A DNA stretch of 64,000 bases, from assembly GCA_014529385.2 (NCBI GenBank), contig CM043952.1, positions 55,652,619 to 55,716,618 on the forward strand, read 5' to 3'. The stretch is from Adiantum capillus-veneris. Its lineage: Eukaryota > Streptophyta > Polypodiopsida > Polypodiales > Pteridaceae. This document shows, piece by piece, positions 21,516 through 32,159 of this stretch. The notes beneath the pieces are model-generated. The model was not told the DNA's origin, searched no databases, and saw only the letters and a list, made by a program, of their open reading frames with translations. Within the stretch, counting starts at the first letter, position 1, and each line of letters opens with the position of its first letter. The translations under genes and the position numbers were made by a program.

Positions 21516-22099
21516 GGATCACACCCGCATTGTGTTAGCAACGGTGAGAGCTACGCACAGATACCAAGAGTGCGTGCTATCGACTTCTACGTGTGGTAAG
21601 TTCCTACGAGCTTCGATGTGAGTTTTCTTCCAACTCGTGTGTCGGAATAGAGCGTGCAGCATATCAATAGAACCACAACGAGTAGAGCTACGCATTAGTA
21701 CCATCGGGGTCAAGTTTCGGTCACCTGTAATTTTTGGCCTGTCTTCATACGCGTTTGCCGCACGGAGTGGTTATAGGTTGATTTTGCAGTTCAAGTCTTT
21801 AGGGTGTTGTTCTTACCTAGTGTATAGACTTCCCCTTGAGTTTGAGATCGATTCAATGATTCGAGATCCTGTTTCGTATAGCATTCGTTCGTAGTACGGA
21901 TTTCAGTCACTTGCGTGTTTTCGAACTTGGATTTGATTTCCTTAGTAGTGATTGTCATTAGAAGGTCGAGTAGGTGATTTGACACCCACCTAGTTGTTTC
22001 CATGCGCCTGCGGGTCAAGCTCCGTCCTCGTCTGACAAATTCTGTTGTTGGTTGAGTTCTCGCTATTTAGCTTCCGCTAGCGGCGTAACCGCCTTAACA
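21516..22099 (+). repeat. Terminal truncated LTR of the array
   Basis: 584 bp ending CGCCTTAACA, then directly the giant element's gag region (ATAAGCTTTT). It serves as the 3' LTR of the insertion but lacks U3 and the TATA box. Confidence 0.88.
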
Positions 22100-22647
22100 A
22101 TAAGCTTTTAGAAGCGCATCCAACTGCTCGTTTACCTTGTCTGCCAGTACAGATCCTCCTGATCCTGCACTTTTGGGCTCTGCTATTTCCTTGGGTGCTA
22201 TGGCTATAGTGGTGTGTGAGCTTAAGCTAGCTAGATCCTCCAACCGCTCCAATCTGTCCTTGGTATGTTTCAACTCCTCAGATAGGGCTGTTTGCTCTCG
22301 TTCCTTCCTTGCTTTCCTACGCGCCTTTCTAGCTTTCCAAGTGCTTCTCTGATTTTTCGTTTCTGAACTTTGGGCATCGGTTTTTGGTTCTTCAACTATG
22401 GGTTCTTTCGTCCTTCTTTGAGCTTGGGCCCGTGTTACCACCTGAATAGGTATGATTGTTTCATTTTTCGATCCTCCACTGGAAGGTACTGTTTCTAACA
22501 TGTTCAAGGTGGTTTTTGTTCCTTTGCTCGGGTTTTTAGGGCAATCGGGAATCAAATGAGTAATTCCACATTCTTGGCAATACGCATTGACTCTAATGAT
22601 TTCATCATGAGGACAGTCTCTCAGCCAATGGTCTCCTCCACACTTGG
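22100..22647 (-). pseudogene. Gag C-terminal region with zinc knuckles (giant element)
   Basis: Continues gag in a shifted frame from 22647 to the insertion point at 22099. It opens with KCGGDHWLRDCP (about 22612-22643), a knuckle that has lost its first Cys. A second, complete knuckle follows, CQECGITHLIPDC (about 22541-22580, CX2CX3HX4C). Then come VVTRAQAQRRT, a very basic Lys/Arg stretch and a short coiled coil (ELKHTKDRLERLEDLASL). These are nucleocapsid features for binding genomic RNA. The shift between capsid and knuckle could be a mutation or a frameshift site; no clear slippery sequence is visible. Confidence 0.75.
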
Positions 22648-24186
22648 TTAGGGTCCCTTGGGTTGTTGAGGTGCTCCTTGAGCTCCTCTTTGTTGGTAAG
22701 CATGTCTCTGTCCGCCCATGCCTCCATTGTCTATGAACATCAGTGTTCGTTCATCTAGGCTATATCTTCCTTCTCCTGCTGCCTGTGTAGCACTTGGTGG
22801 TCCTGTATTCCCTATCATGCTCCATGGTTCTGGCGTCGAGGGTTCTTCCGGTGGATAATAGACAGGGTTTACCGCATATCCATTGGGATCTTTATAATAT
22901 GCATGCATAGGCACCCAAGCCTTATCCTCTGATTTAGTTACTGTTGGTGTGTATCTGATACCAACTGGTCGTAATCCTGGCAGGGGTGGTTGTTGCCCCA
23001 ACACCGGTTGTGGTCTTTCTACACCTACAGGTCCTGGTAAGTTGCCTGCTTGATATCTAAGCATCGGTGGAACTTGAGGGGAAGCCACGGGAGCTTGGGG
23101 AGCGTAAGGTCTCTCTCTCATATATCCCTTGTTATAATAACATTCCTCGGTCCCATGGTTTGTCCATTTTTGTTCAATGGCACACCACTTGGGCTGTTTA
23201 GCCTGAGGTTTGGCGTACAAGTTGATCTTTTTTAGCACTTCATCTACGAGCTGCTCCTGGTTTACCGCTACTTCTCCTTTCGGTGTTGTCTGTGAAGACT
23301 TGCTTCCACTTTGCTGTGAAGACGAATCGTCATCTAGGTCCTTGAACTCCCCTTCTTTGTAGACCGCACAATTGTCCACAAGGTATAGAGCCTCCTTGGT
23401 CAACTCACTCAACATCGTGCTCCTCTTCATATGTAAGTCTTTCTGGAGATCTGCATTCCTTAGTCCTTGGATGAATATCAGCATAAGTCTGGACTGAGTT
23501 GACAGTTCTTCAACAGGACAGAACTTAACATATCTTTTTAGTCTTAGGGCTGCCTTTCGTACAGATTCTCCATCTTTCTGTTTGAATTTATGGATTTGTG
23601 AGACGGTATTATGAGCTATTCCCCTTTGAGAGAATTCCTCGATAAACTCGTCAAACACTTTCTCCATCGACTCAAAGTCTCTACGCTCCACAGAGTCAAA
23701 CCATGTGGCAGCATCATCCTCTAGGGTTAGTCCAAACCCTGCAAATTGGGTAGGAAAATCTAACACCTCTTCCGCTCTAATTACACGCACAAAGGCTACT
23801 ACATGATCTCTTGGGTCTCTACTTCCTGTGTATTTCTTGTTTACCCATTTTTGCACTTGAGAAGGTCTAATTATTCGATGGTCTACAAACCTCATCATGG
23901 GATCTCCCCGTCCTAGTCGATATAGCTCCTCAAGCCTTCTGTAATAGGCTGGTTCCTCTCCCAATGGTGCTCCTAAACCATAATTTCTAACGGTTCTTGC
24001 TGGAGGTGGTTCTTCTCTTCGAACTCGTTCTATGGGTGGTCCTCCAGGCTCTGTCCACCCTTGTGTCTTTGTCTTACTCTTTGCCTCATACCTTGAATAG
24101 AGTGGTGGTTCTTGCAACTCCCTGAGCCCTCGTGCGGCTTGATAACCATCTCGATTTTGGTTTGATTCCATTTCTGTCGAATCCAT
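22648..24186 (-). CDS. Gypsy-type gag capsid protein (giant element)
   Basis: An open frame of 512 codons from ATG 24186. The N-terminus is Arg/Pro/Glu-rich. Residues about 115-270 match the plant Retrotrans_gag family: VQKWVNKKYTGSRDPRDHV, LEDDAATWFDSVERRDFESM, FDEFIEEFSQRGI and LKRYVKFCPVEELSTQ. The C-terminal part is Pro/Gln/Gly/Tyr-rich and probably disordered. Zinc knuckles follow in the next frame (22100-22647). The product would assemble virus-like particles. It is the only recognisable retroelement protein of the 19-kb element, and being still open it suggests fairly recent activity in trans. Confidence 0.85.
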   Translation of the reverse strand: MDSTEMESNQNRDGYQAARGLRELQEPPLYSRYEAKSKTKTQGWTEPGGPPIERVRREEPPPARTVRNYGLGAPLGEEPAYYRRLEELYRLGRGDPMMRFVDHRIIRPSQVQKWVNKKYTGSRDPRDHVVAFVRVIRAEEVLDFPTQFAGFGLTLEDDAATWFDSVERRDFESMEKVFDEFIEEFSQRGIAHNTVSQIHKFKQKDGESVRKAALRLKRYVKFCPVEELSTQSRLMLIFIQGLRNADLQKDLHMKRSTMLSELTKEALYLVDNCAVYKEGEFKDLDDDSSSQQSGSKSSQTTPKGEVAVNQEQLVDEVLKKINLYAKPQAKQPKWCAIEQKWTNHGTEECYYNKGYMRERPYAPQAPVASPQVPPMLRYQAGNLPGPVGVERPQPVLGQQPPLPGLRPVGIRYTPTVTKSEDKAWVPMHAYYKDPNGYAVNPVYYPPEEPSTPEPWSMIGNTGPPSATQAAGEGRYSLDERTLMFIDNGGMGGQRHAYQQRGAQGAPQQPKGP

Positions 24187-24324
24187 GCCTGCAATGATGG
24201 CTGGTTTGCCGGTTGGTCTTAGTCGTTGAATGCTTGTGGTCGGGTGGAATGTGAGGTTGCATCATACTCATCTGAAAAAGGATTCGTAGACTTGCTTGGG
24301 GTGTAGGTGGCTCTTGGCACTTCC

Positions 24325-24972
24325 TCAGGGGGCATATGTTGATGCTCCTGGACTTGTTGCTCCCTCTACCTCCTCTGGGAGAATACGTTGGTATTCTCGC
24401 CCGTATCTATGAACAAAAAGTATGCCCTTCCCCGTAGCAGTTTCATAAGAGAATAAATAAAGAACCTTGTCTTTGCTTAATTCGTTTACGTATGGTTCTT
24501 TGCTGCGAAAGTAAGAGACTATACCCTCGCTCTCATGTTTGTAGATTCCCACGTTCTCATTATAAGTTGGAACCCTATTTGTTTTCTTATCATACATAAA
24601 AATAGCTCCGGGTGGATCAATGTTTGGTGGCGGTTCTTGAGTTTCTGAAACCATTTTCCCTTTCACCACGTTATCTCCATATCTGTTGTAATCTTCAGGG
24701 TTACTAACTATTAAATAGTGGTTCCCCTTTTCATCTCGGAATCTACCTCCATCATCATACACTCGGATTATCTCCAATCTTTGAGCTGGACTCTCTTCGA
24801 TACAAATGCACTTGCATCCTCGATAGTCAGAATATACTAGGGCTCCTCTCGAGTTTGTTCCCTCCAAGAAGATCACCGTGAGCTTGGAATCACTCAAAGG
24901 ATTTTGGGAGGTGCTTCCTCCTCGCATAGTTCCATCATAGGTGAAACCTCTTGGCTGTTGACTACCCATCAT
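24325..24972 (-). CDS. Unknown ORF upstream of gag (giant element)
   Basis: 215 codons from ATG 24972, ending 138 bp before the gag ATG. The sequence looks like a folded soluble protein (LTVIFLEGTNSRGALVYSDY; DKVLYLFSYETATGKGILFV) with no transmembrane segment or known motif. It is in the same frame number as gag, and the gap between them is open in another frame, so it could once have been the N-terminal part of gag. Ogre-type gypsy elements are known to carry an extra ORF before gag, which this arrangement resembles. I do not recognise the family. Confidence 0.6.
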   Translation of the reverse strand: MMGSQQPRGFTYDGTMRGGSTSQNPLSDSKLTVIFLEGTNSRGALVYSDYRGCKCICIEESPAQRLEIIRVYDDGGRFRDEKGNHYLIVSNPEDYNRYGDNVVKGKMVSETQEPPPNIDPPGAIFMYDKKTNRVPTYNENVGIYKHESEGIVSYFRSKEPYVNELSKDKVLYLFSYETATGKGILFVHRYGREYQRILPEEVEGATSPGASTYAP

Positions 24973-26926
24973 GAAGAAAGATTCGAAGTGTCAGTATCAC
25001 TACCTTCTTGAATAATCGGTGCTAGCGGATCTAGCCTTGCCTGAGTTACACTCTCTTCGGTGGATACTAAGCTACCTTGGTCACCTGCCACCTTCTGGTC
25101 TCTAACAATGTATCTTCCTGATCTTAAATTCATCAAACTTATCAATGCAATTTATCACAAATTCAACCACTCACCTGGCAAAGGGTCAGTTTCTGCACAA
25201 CTTCTTGCTTTGTTGCTGAATATACCTGTACACAAGCGTTTTAATTTCGGCAATCGAATCAAAGCATTTATCTGCTAGAGGTTATCTTAGTAATGATTGG
25301 TATAACTGGAGAGTTAATCTCAACCACTACTGTATTTTATATACTGATGATGTTCTGGATTAGGTTTGCTAATCTGAAATAGTACTACCCTCAGATGTTG
25401 GTCAATTTACGCGAAATAGTCTGAATTCAGTCTTTGCTTCATCAAATGGGTAAACAAGGTCCAAATTCACTTCTGAAGGAAGTTCTGGAACCCTTTAGCC
25501 AAATGGAATCTCGTTGTCTATGCCAGGTCAAATTTTCCTTGCAGTAGGCCCTAATAGACATCCTACGTGTACGATGTCTCCTGTTGTGTTTTGCCTGGAT
25601 TTTTGCACTGTTGTTTCCCCTTGTTGTGTTGAGCCTACAGCTGCTTTTACTTTTTGGTTTGGACACCTATTAGCTAGTCAATGAGTCAGAAATCTGTTCC
25701 GACAGCCTGTTGTTGCTGATATTGATCAGTCTAATCAACTCCAAATTGGACCAAAATTGACTAGGAGGCTTCTCTTAGGCTATATAACACCTTACTATGC
25801 TCAAAGTCAAAGTCTGGCTTCATTTTCTTGCATTAGACATCCTACGTGTAGGATGTCTTTTTCATCAGAATGGCTTCAAACTCAAAGCTCAGGCTCCCCT
25901 TGAGTTGCTAATCACTTTGGTATACTCAGAATTCAGTTTGGAGTCCCCAATCACTCAGAAGACATCCTACGCGTAGGATGTTTTTTTGGCCTGTTTGACC
26001 CCAGATTTGTCCCACAGCTTCCCCTTGATGTCAGTAACCCAATGGTATGCTTAGATTTTGGTTTGGATGTCAAAAGTCCCAAATTTCAGCTGTTCTTGCC
26101 TTTTTCAGTCAAAAGTGCTAAAGTCCGCTTTGAACCCAATTTTCTCACCCAAATGAGGTGAAACCCCATTCAGTCACTCAATATATCATGCAAGACATGC
26201 TCATGTAGCCCTCTTATGGTTTTGGTCTCAAAATAATGTTTTGGCACTATTTGGGTAGGATGTCTGGCAATTTCAGTCTATCTGGCCTTATCCTGTCAAG
26301 ATATGGCCAAATTTCCACTTTCCAGTTGAAATTAGGGTAAACCCTACCTTCTGAACACACTGGTCAACTCAAAATACCAAATTCCTCCTAGATTAGCCTG
26401 TAGACATCCTACGCGTAGGATGTCTCCTGGCTTAAAATTAAAAAATTTTCTGACAGGAATGCTCCCGATGCTCTGTAGGTCTATCAGAAACACTCACAGT
26501 AACTTTTGGACTTCAATTAGTCTTTCAAACACATTTTTGCGTCTTTTACAAACTTGTAATGACTTTACCAAGCAAGTGTTCATGCATGAAATGCTCTAGA
26601 TCCTGAATCATGATGTCCTACTTACTATACTCGTACCTATCATGTGAAATGGTGATGATAGTGCTTTTGGTTTCTTTTTGGCCTCTCCGGGCTCTCAAGC
26701 TCTCTTCTCACTACTTCTACCACTCCAACTCCTACTCTAGAACTCGACTACTACTTAAAACTACCTAAGTCGAAGGATCTAGGCCAGACACACGCTTCCT
26801 AGACTCCCTCTAAGACCTAGAGAGTCCTCCACCCTCTGATCCTACCTAAATGTAAAGCAAGACTCTTGGCAAGCCAAAAATCCCAATCCTCAAGGATTAG
26901 TCTCGGTCACCTACCTAAGGTTTTCG
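24973..26926 (-). other. Leader (5' UTR) of the giant element
   Basis: About 2 kb between PBS and the first ORF without credible coding. It contains four palindromes of the AGACATCCTACG family and stretches similar to the sequence around those at 13.2-14.1 kb, such as TTTTTCATCAGAATGG after the palindrome. It probably holds packaging and dimerisation signals. Confidence 0.7.
25556..26425 (-). repeat. Four palindromes in the giant element's leader
   Basis: Starts at 25556, 25835, 25960 and 26402. The last is a perfect 24-bp palindrome (arm AGACATCCTACG). The others carry one or two changes, mostly in the central ACGCGT or the outer bases. Spacings are 279, 125 and 442 bp, less regular than in the 13-kb array. 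Confidence 0.85.
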
Positions 26927-26944
26927 TCCCCGGCAGCGGCGCCA
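26927..26944 (-). other. Primer-binding site, tRNA-Asp (giant element)
   Basis: On the minus strand TGGCGCCGCTGCCGGGGA begins one base inside the 5' LTR. It is identical to the PBS of the nested array. It fits plant tRNA-Asp, known as a primer for Athila/Tat-type gypsy elements. Confidence 0.9.
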
Positions 26945-27518
26945 ATGTTGGAAGGATACGCCGCGACGGACATCAGCACAGCGAGAACTCACCTAACATG
27001 TAATTTCAGCTAAGGACGAAGCTCAACCCGTAGGCGCGTGGAAGCAAGTATAAGGTGTCAACCTACACTCGACCGACTCCTAACTAATTCCTACAGAGGT
27101 CTCTACCAATTGTCTAAGTCAGAGCCTTCAAGAGTGCACAAGAGGGAACTTCCTACGACGCTTTCTAGAGTCGAACATCCATCAAACAATCTCGACACAC
27201 CATAGAACTTGAAGGAGACCCTACTAATACCAATAGGTTGCTCTCCCTGGCCGAAATCTGCAGGTCTTCGTTTCCAAAATCTAAAGTGCCTAATGTGTAG
27301 TTCTACTCAATGTGAACGCGTGGATATGCTGCAATGGAAAATCGGATAACGTATGCTCACCCAAACACCCAATGAAGCGCGTAGAAGGAGCTCGCAAAAC
27401 CGGATCGTACGCACGCAATGTAGATATCGGCGCGTAGCTCTCATCGGGGGCAACACGCTGCACTCCTCCGCACTTGATTCCGACCACTGGAGCACACGTA
27501 GCGTCAAGATGAAGCTCA

Positions 27519-27520
<2 letters not shown>

Positions 27521-27599
<79 letters not shown>
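27521..27599 (-). repeat. (TC)n/(GA)n microsatellite inside the 5' LTR
   Basis: About 79 bp, homologous to 9200-9264 but longer. In sense orientation it is (GA)n about 76 bp downstream of the TATA box. Confidence 0.95.
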
Positions 27600-27602
<3 letters not shown>

Positions 27603-27674
27603 CACAGTACGCTCACAGACTTCAAAACTTGTTTTAAAAATGACAAAAGGTTTTTCATTAAGGTCAAAAAGTGG

Positions 27675-27682
27675 TATATATA
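27675..27682 (-). promoter_or_regulatory. TATA box of the giant element's 5' LTR
   Basis: TATATATA in the functional 5' LTR, the likely promoter of the 19-kb transcript running leftwards. Confidence 0.6.
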
Positions 27683-27956
27683 CCTTACAATTTCTCAAAC
27701 CCTAAAGTTCCAAAATCAACCATCTACTCAATCTAACTATCAAAACTGGGATACAATCTGGAAACTTCTGTAAGTCCCAATAATTACAAGGTGAAAAATC
27801 AGGTTTTCCTCTATGAATGAATAATTACAAAAAATAATAGTCCTCCGAGTAGTTACTGCCGTGGGGTGTGTCCAGCTTCTAACAAATACAAATATATAGG
27901 TGAGACCAAGTTGAGTAGAGTGAGCCATATATAGCTCCAACACTTCCATCCTATCT

Positions 27957-28780
27957 ATGGAAAATTTACCTCAAGAGTTTTGGGCAGAGGTTGTTATGAT
28001 AGCGGTGCATATAATCAATAGGTTGGTTAGTACACCATAGAACTACAAGATTCCGCAACAGATGTGGACATGTAAGAAGCCGAATTGTGATAGATTACGT
28101 GCGTTTGGGTGTGAGGAATTCTCACATGTGCCTAAAGAGCTTAGAGACAATCTGGACCCCAAGTCACACAAATGAATCTTTCATTGACTATAGTGCAGAT
28201 GGAGAGATGGGTTATCGTCTCTAACACCAAAATATTGAAGAGTTTTTTGTAGCTCACAAGTGATCTTTAATGAGTCAATGATGCATAGAAAACCTATGAA
28301 AGAGGTTACGTACTGCAAAGTATGATTCACAGATGTAGTCTCAAGTCAAGCTATACAAACATCTCAGTCTACTAGGGATTTACCTACCACTAGTAGAGCT
28401 CTAGAGAGAGCTAGGGATGCTCCTGAGAGAGCAGAGTCAGCAGTTAGGTAGTGAGGAGATCATACACGTGTATCTCATGACCCTGAGAATTTTCAGCCAG
28501 GGTTAGACTAATTGTTGTTCTTGACTGCAAAGAGTCTACCTACTACCAAGAGGCTATTGAGATGGAAGATAGTGTGAAGTGGGAGCATGCAATGCAATTT
28601 GAGTATCACTCAATTATGGAAAATGGAACTTGGGAATTGAAAATTTTTTTGGAGAGAAAAAAATCCTTGCCTTGCAAATGAGTGTATGAGAAACATTAGA
28701 CAACAAAAGGTCTTGATCCTAGGTATAAGGCTTATCTAAGTACAAGGAGAGAGATTGGCCATGGTGTCAGTCTCAAGCAG
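27957..28780 (+). pseudogene. Copia integrase tail and RT start (3' half of split element)
   Basis: A plus-strand continuation of the copia element whose gag-protease lies at 5968-7199. ATGGAAAATTTACCTCAAGAG opens the conserved integrase tail (LPQEFWAEVVMIAVHIINRL, then FSHVPKELRDNL). Stops and frame changes follow. Near 28560-28660 the beginning of the RT domain is seen (VKWEHAMQFEYHSIMENGTW). Reading is lost near 28780, before the (TC)n run at 28856. The integrase core is missing, as are the RT catalytic site and RNase H. The 72 bp between the gypsy LTR and this segment (27885-27956) probably belong to the minus-strand copia fragment. Confidence 0.8.
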
Positions 28781-28852
28781 GAGGGATGTGAAGAATCGTG
28801 GTGTATCCATTTGGAGGTGGTGCAGTCGGTGGTCTGTGGCATGGCCCTCTCA

Positions 28853-29939
<1,087 letters not shown>

Positions 29940-29943
<4 letters not shown>

Positions 29944-31002
29944 CCTTGGCAAGAGAAGAAACAAAATTCTTACAAAATAAAAATGGCCACTTATAGCCAA
30001 TGACAACCTTGTTCAGTAATAAACGCTAATCAACCAAGTCCTCCTCTTCTCATCCACACCAAGCCACCATCCACTATTAAGTCAAGCTACCAATTGAGTC
30101 CACTATATCTTGTGACCTCTTCCTATGCCCTTATCTGTAGCCCCTCATCTTAGATGACCACCCATCATACATGAAGTAGTTCCTTACCCATGGCCTCCTC
30201 ACGGTAGTCACCTCCTTACAAGATCACCATTTCCTTGGTAGCATTCAGCCCTTAAGTAGATTTCATCCTTATATCTTACGCTCAGAGAGTGGCTATTTCT
30301 CAAAACACTTGGCTACTCATGTAGGGCCTTCTAGCAAGCTCCCTCTTTGTCTTTCTATCTCTCTAATTTCATCAGTCATGCCAATTCACTCACATGAATA
30401 GATTGGCCCCAATTTTTTTTTTGCTCAATGTCACTCAGCCTCATCCTAATCTTCTTCACCCCATGATAGGAGGACAAGATGACTTCTAGTGATAATGAGC
30501 ATTCAAAACTCCTAGGATACCATGATAGGAGGACACGTGCATGGACTGAGCATTGAGCATTTTTTTGTATCTCTAAACAAGGTTAAGTGCTTCCTAGAGG
30601 CTTGGGGTTTACCCCTGGCACCATGGCACTCTCCCTTTTCTACATGCTTCTTACCCTATACCTTTGCCAAAATTGAAAGAGTTATCTCTTGTCTGCACCT
30701 TTTGAAAATTGTTTTTGTAAGCAACACCTGTGAAGAAGTAGCTAGCAACAAAAAAAATATTACATCATGGCACACACTAGCAACCAATGCATGAAATGCC
30801 TCTTATAGATTGATATTAAATAGTTTCACTTCCCTCCACATCCACACGCTACTTACCAAACGTGCTCCACAAAGAAAGGAGATTTTTAGACGACTCATGG
30901 GTCATGGTGATTCTTACAACATGTCAAACTTCAAATAGAAGAGGCTTGTCAAAATCATGATGGTAGACTGTTGCACCCTCATGTGGAGCACCATGTGTAA
31001 GA
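29940..31002. other. Unassigned sequence
   Basis: C/T-biased on the plus strand, no recognisable gene or element. A partial duplication of CCATGATAGGAGGACA occurs near 30462 and 30520. Confidence 0.5.
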
Positions 31003-31008
31003 AGAGAG

Positions 31009-31072
<64 letters not shown>

Positions 31073-31241
31073 CCTCGTTGGTAGACTATCGTTGTTGGCC
31101 TCAAAACATAGACACAAAAAAGAAGTTTTAGGCCTGCCTTGCAAAGAGAGAAAGATTGAAGTGGGCATGAGTTTGAGTGTGTGTCAGTGTGTAAGAGAGA
31201 CAATCAAAGGAGAAGCAGGTAGTGCACTAGAAAGACTAGTG

Positions 31242-31322
<81 letters not shown>

Positions 31323-31721
31323 CACACACACACACGTACATAGCTATTGCAATTGTGGCACACGCATTTGCACGTGTGTGTGCATGAGAGAGAGAGAGAG
31401 AGAGATGTTTACACACACATATACATATATATGCTCCACATTTTTTGCACAGAGCCATAAGCAACTCTACACCTGAGGGAATATTGGTTTACAATGACGT
31501 GGTTGCTAGTTTACTCAATGAAGATATTTGTAGAAAATCTATGGAGCCTCCCAAACAAGGTGATAGGTATGTTGCTAGTGACAAAGGACAGAGGGACCGC
31601 ACTCATAAGTATACTAAAAGCAAGGATCGTGGGAACTATGGCTGGTGATTGATGGACGATGTGTGGTGGTCGTGGATGGTGGGTTGGCATCATCGATACC
31701 GCACATGCCCCACACACATGT

Positions 31722-31754
<33 letters not shown>
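31003..31754. repeat. Cluster of (GA)n, (TC)n and (CA)n microsatellites
   Basis: (GA)n at 31003-31067, (TC)n at 31244-31319, a short (GA)n near 31387-31404 and (CA)n near 31722-31754. The first two are complementary and about 180 bp apart, so single-stranded forms could pair into a hairpin. Confidence 0.92.
31444..31650 (+). pseudogene. Copia gag fragment
   Basis: A short open stretch reads NDVVASLLNEDICRKSMEPP followed by a basic, Asp/Arg/Lys-rich tail ending GNYGW. This resembles the end of a copia gag capsid domain and the basic region before the zinc knuckle. It is isolated between microsatellites, with no neighbouring protease or LTR, so it is a fragment. Confidence 0.5.
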
Positions 31755-31755
<1 letters not shown>

Positions 31756-32159
31756 CTAATCTACCACTCACCCATAGAAATATATGAGGAGGCCATCCAT
31801 GAACCACATCCATATTAAAGGGTAAATAAACCCTTGTACTCCTACCTACTAGCTCTAGTTGTCTATATCACCATCTAAGCTCTACCTTGAGAGTGCATGG
31901 GTGGATGATTCCATCACTTTGTGATAGTGTTAATCTAATTTTTTATTTTTCACTAAGCTACTTTGCATTGTATCTCTTTCTCTACTCTTCTTGCTACAAG
32001 ATCCTATTTTGTTCTACATTTCTTACAATTTTCTATAGATCAACATGATACAATGTGTTCCAAACATTCAATTTTGGGTTGGAAAAAGGAACTTTTTTTA
32101 GGTTTAAATAGGAGTGGTTTTGTGTACGCAGATCAAATACGGATGTTAAATGTTGCTCT
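31755..32159. other. Unassigned sequence
   Basis: AT-rich, no recognisable feature. It separates the microsatellite cluster from a minus-strand gypsy RT fragment. Confidence 0.5.

Larger units (their letters stand above)
17072..22099 (+). mobile_element. Nested gypsy LTR-PBS-leader tandem array
   Basis: A plus-strand insertion in the giant element's gag region. It starts with a full LTR (17072-17824, TGTT...AACA), PBS and 0.8-kb leader. Then come two units of a 5'-truncated LTR plus PBS plus leader (18666-20090 and 20091-21515) and a terminal truncated LTR (21516-22099), all on a 1425-bp period. Units differ at only a handful of bases. No coding capacity is present. The flanks (AGAAA and ATAAG) do not form a clear target duplication. 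Unequal recombination between the LTRs of a short non-autonomous element is the simplest origin; an assembly artefact cannot be excluded. Confidence 0.85.
8568..27884 (-). mobile_element. Giant non-autonomous Ty3/gypsy element (19.3 kb)
   Basis: Bounded by LTRs of 986 bp (8568-9553, 3' LTR) and 939 bp (26946-27884, 5' LTR), both TGTT...AACA. Flanks read GATAC and AATAC, a target duplication matching 4 of 5. The tRNA-Asp PBS beside the right LTR and the purine tract beside the left LTR fix the orientation as minus. In transcription order it holds a 2-kb leader, an unknown ORF, a gypsy gag with zinc knuckles, a further coding segment, a 285-bp repeat region and a long coiled-coil ORF. I find no protease, RT, RNase H or integrase, so it must rely on another element. 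About 5 kb of its length is a nested plus-strand insertion (17072-22099). Confidence 0.9.
26946..27884 (-). repeat. 5' LTR of the giant gypsy element
   Basis: 939 bp, TGTTAG...CCAACA on the minus strand. It lacks the 59-bp segment present in the 3' LTR and has a longer dinucleotide run (27521-27599). The TATA box is at 27675-27682. It is followed on the right by AATAC, the partner of GATAC at 8563-8567. Confidence 0.93.

Noticed and set aside
18787-21894. An 85-codon frame beginning MCRNRACSISIEPQRVELRI present four times in the nested array
   Set aside because: It lies inside the LTR and is repeated only because the DNA is repeated. It has no domain, is overlapped by an equally long antisense frame, and fits no family.
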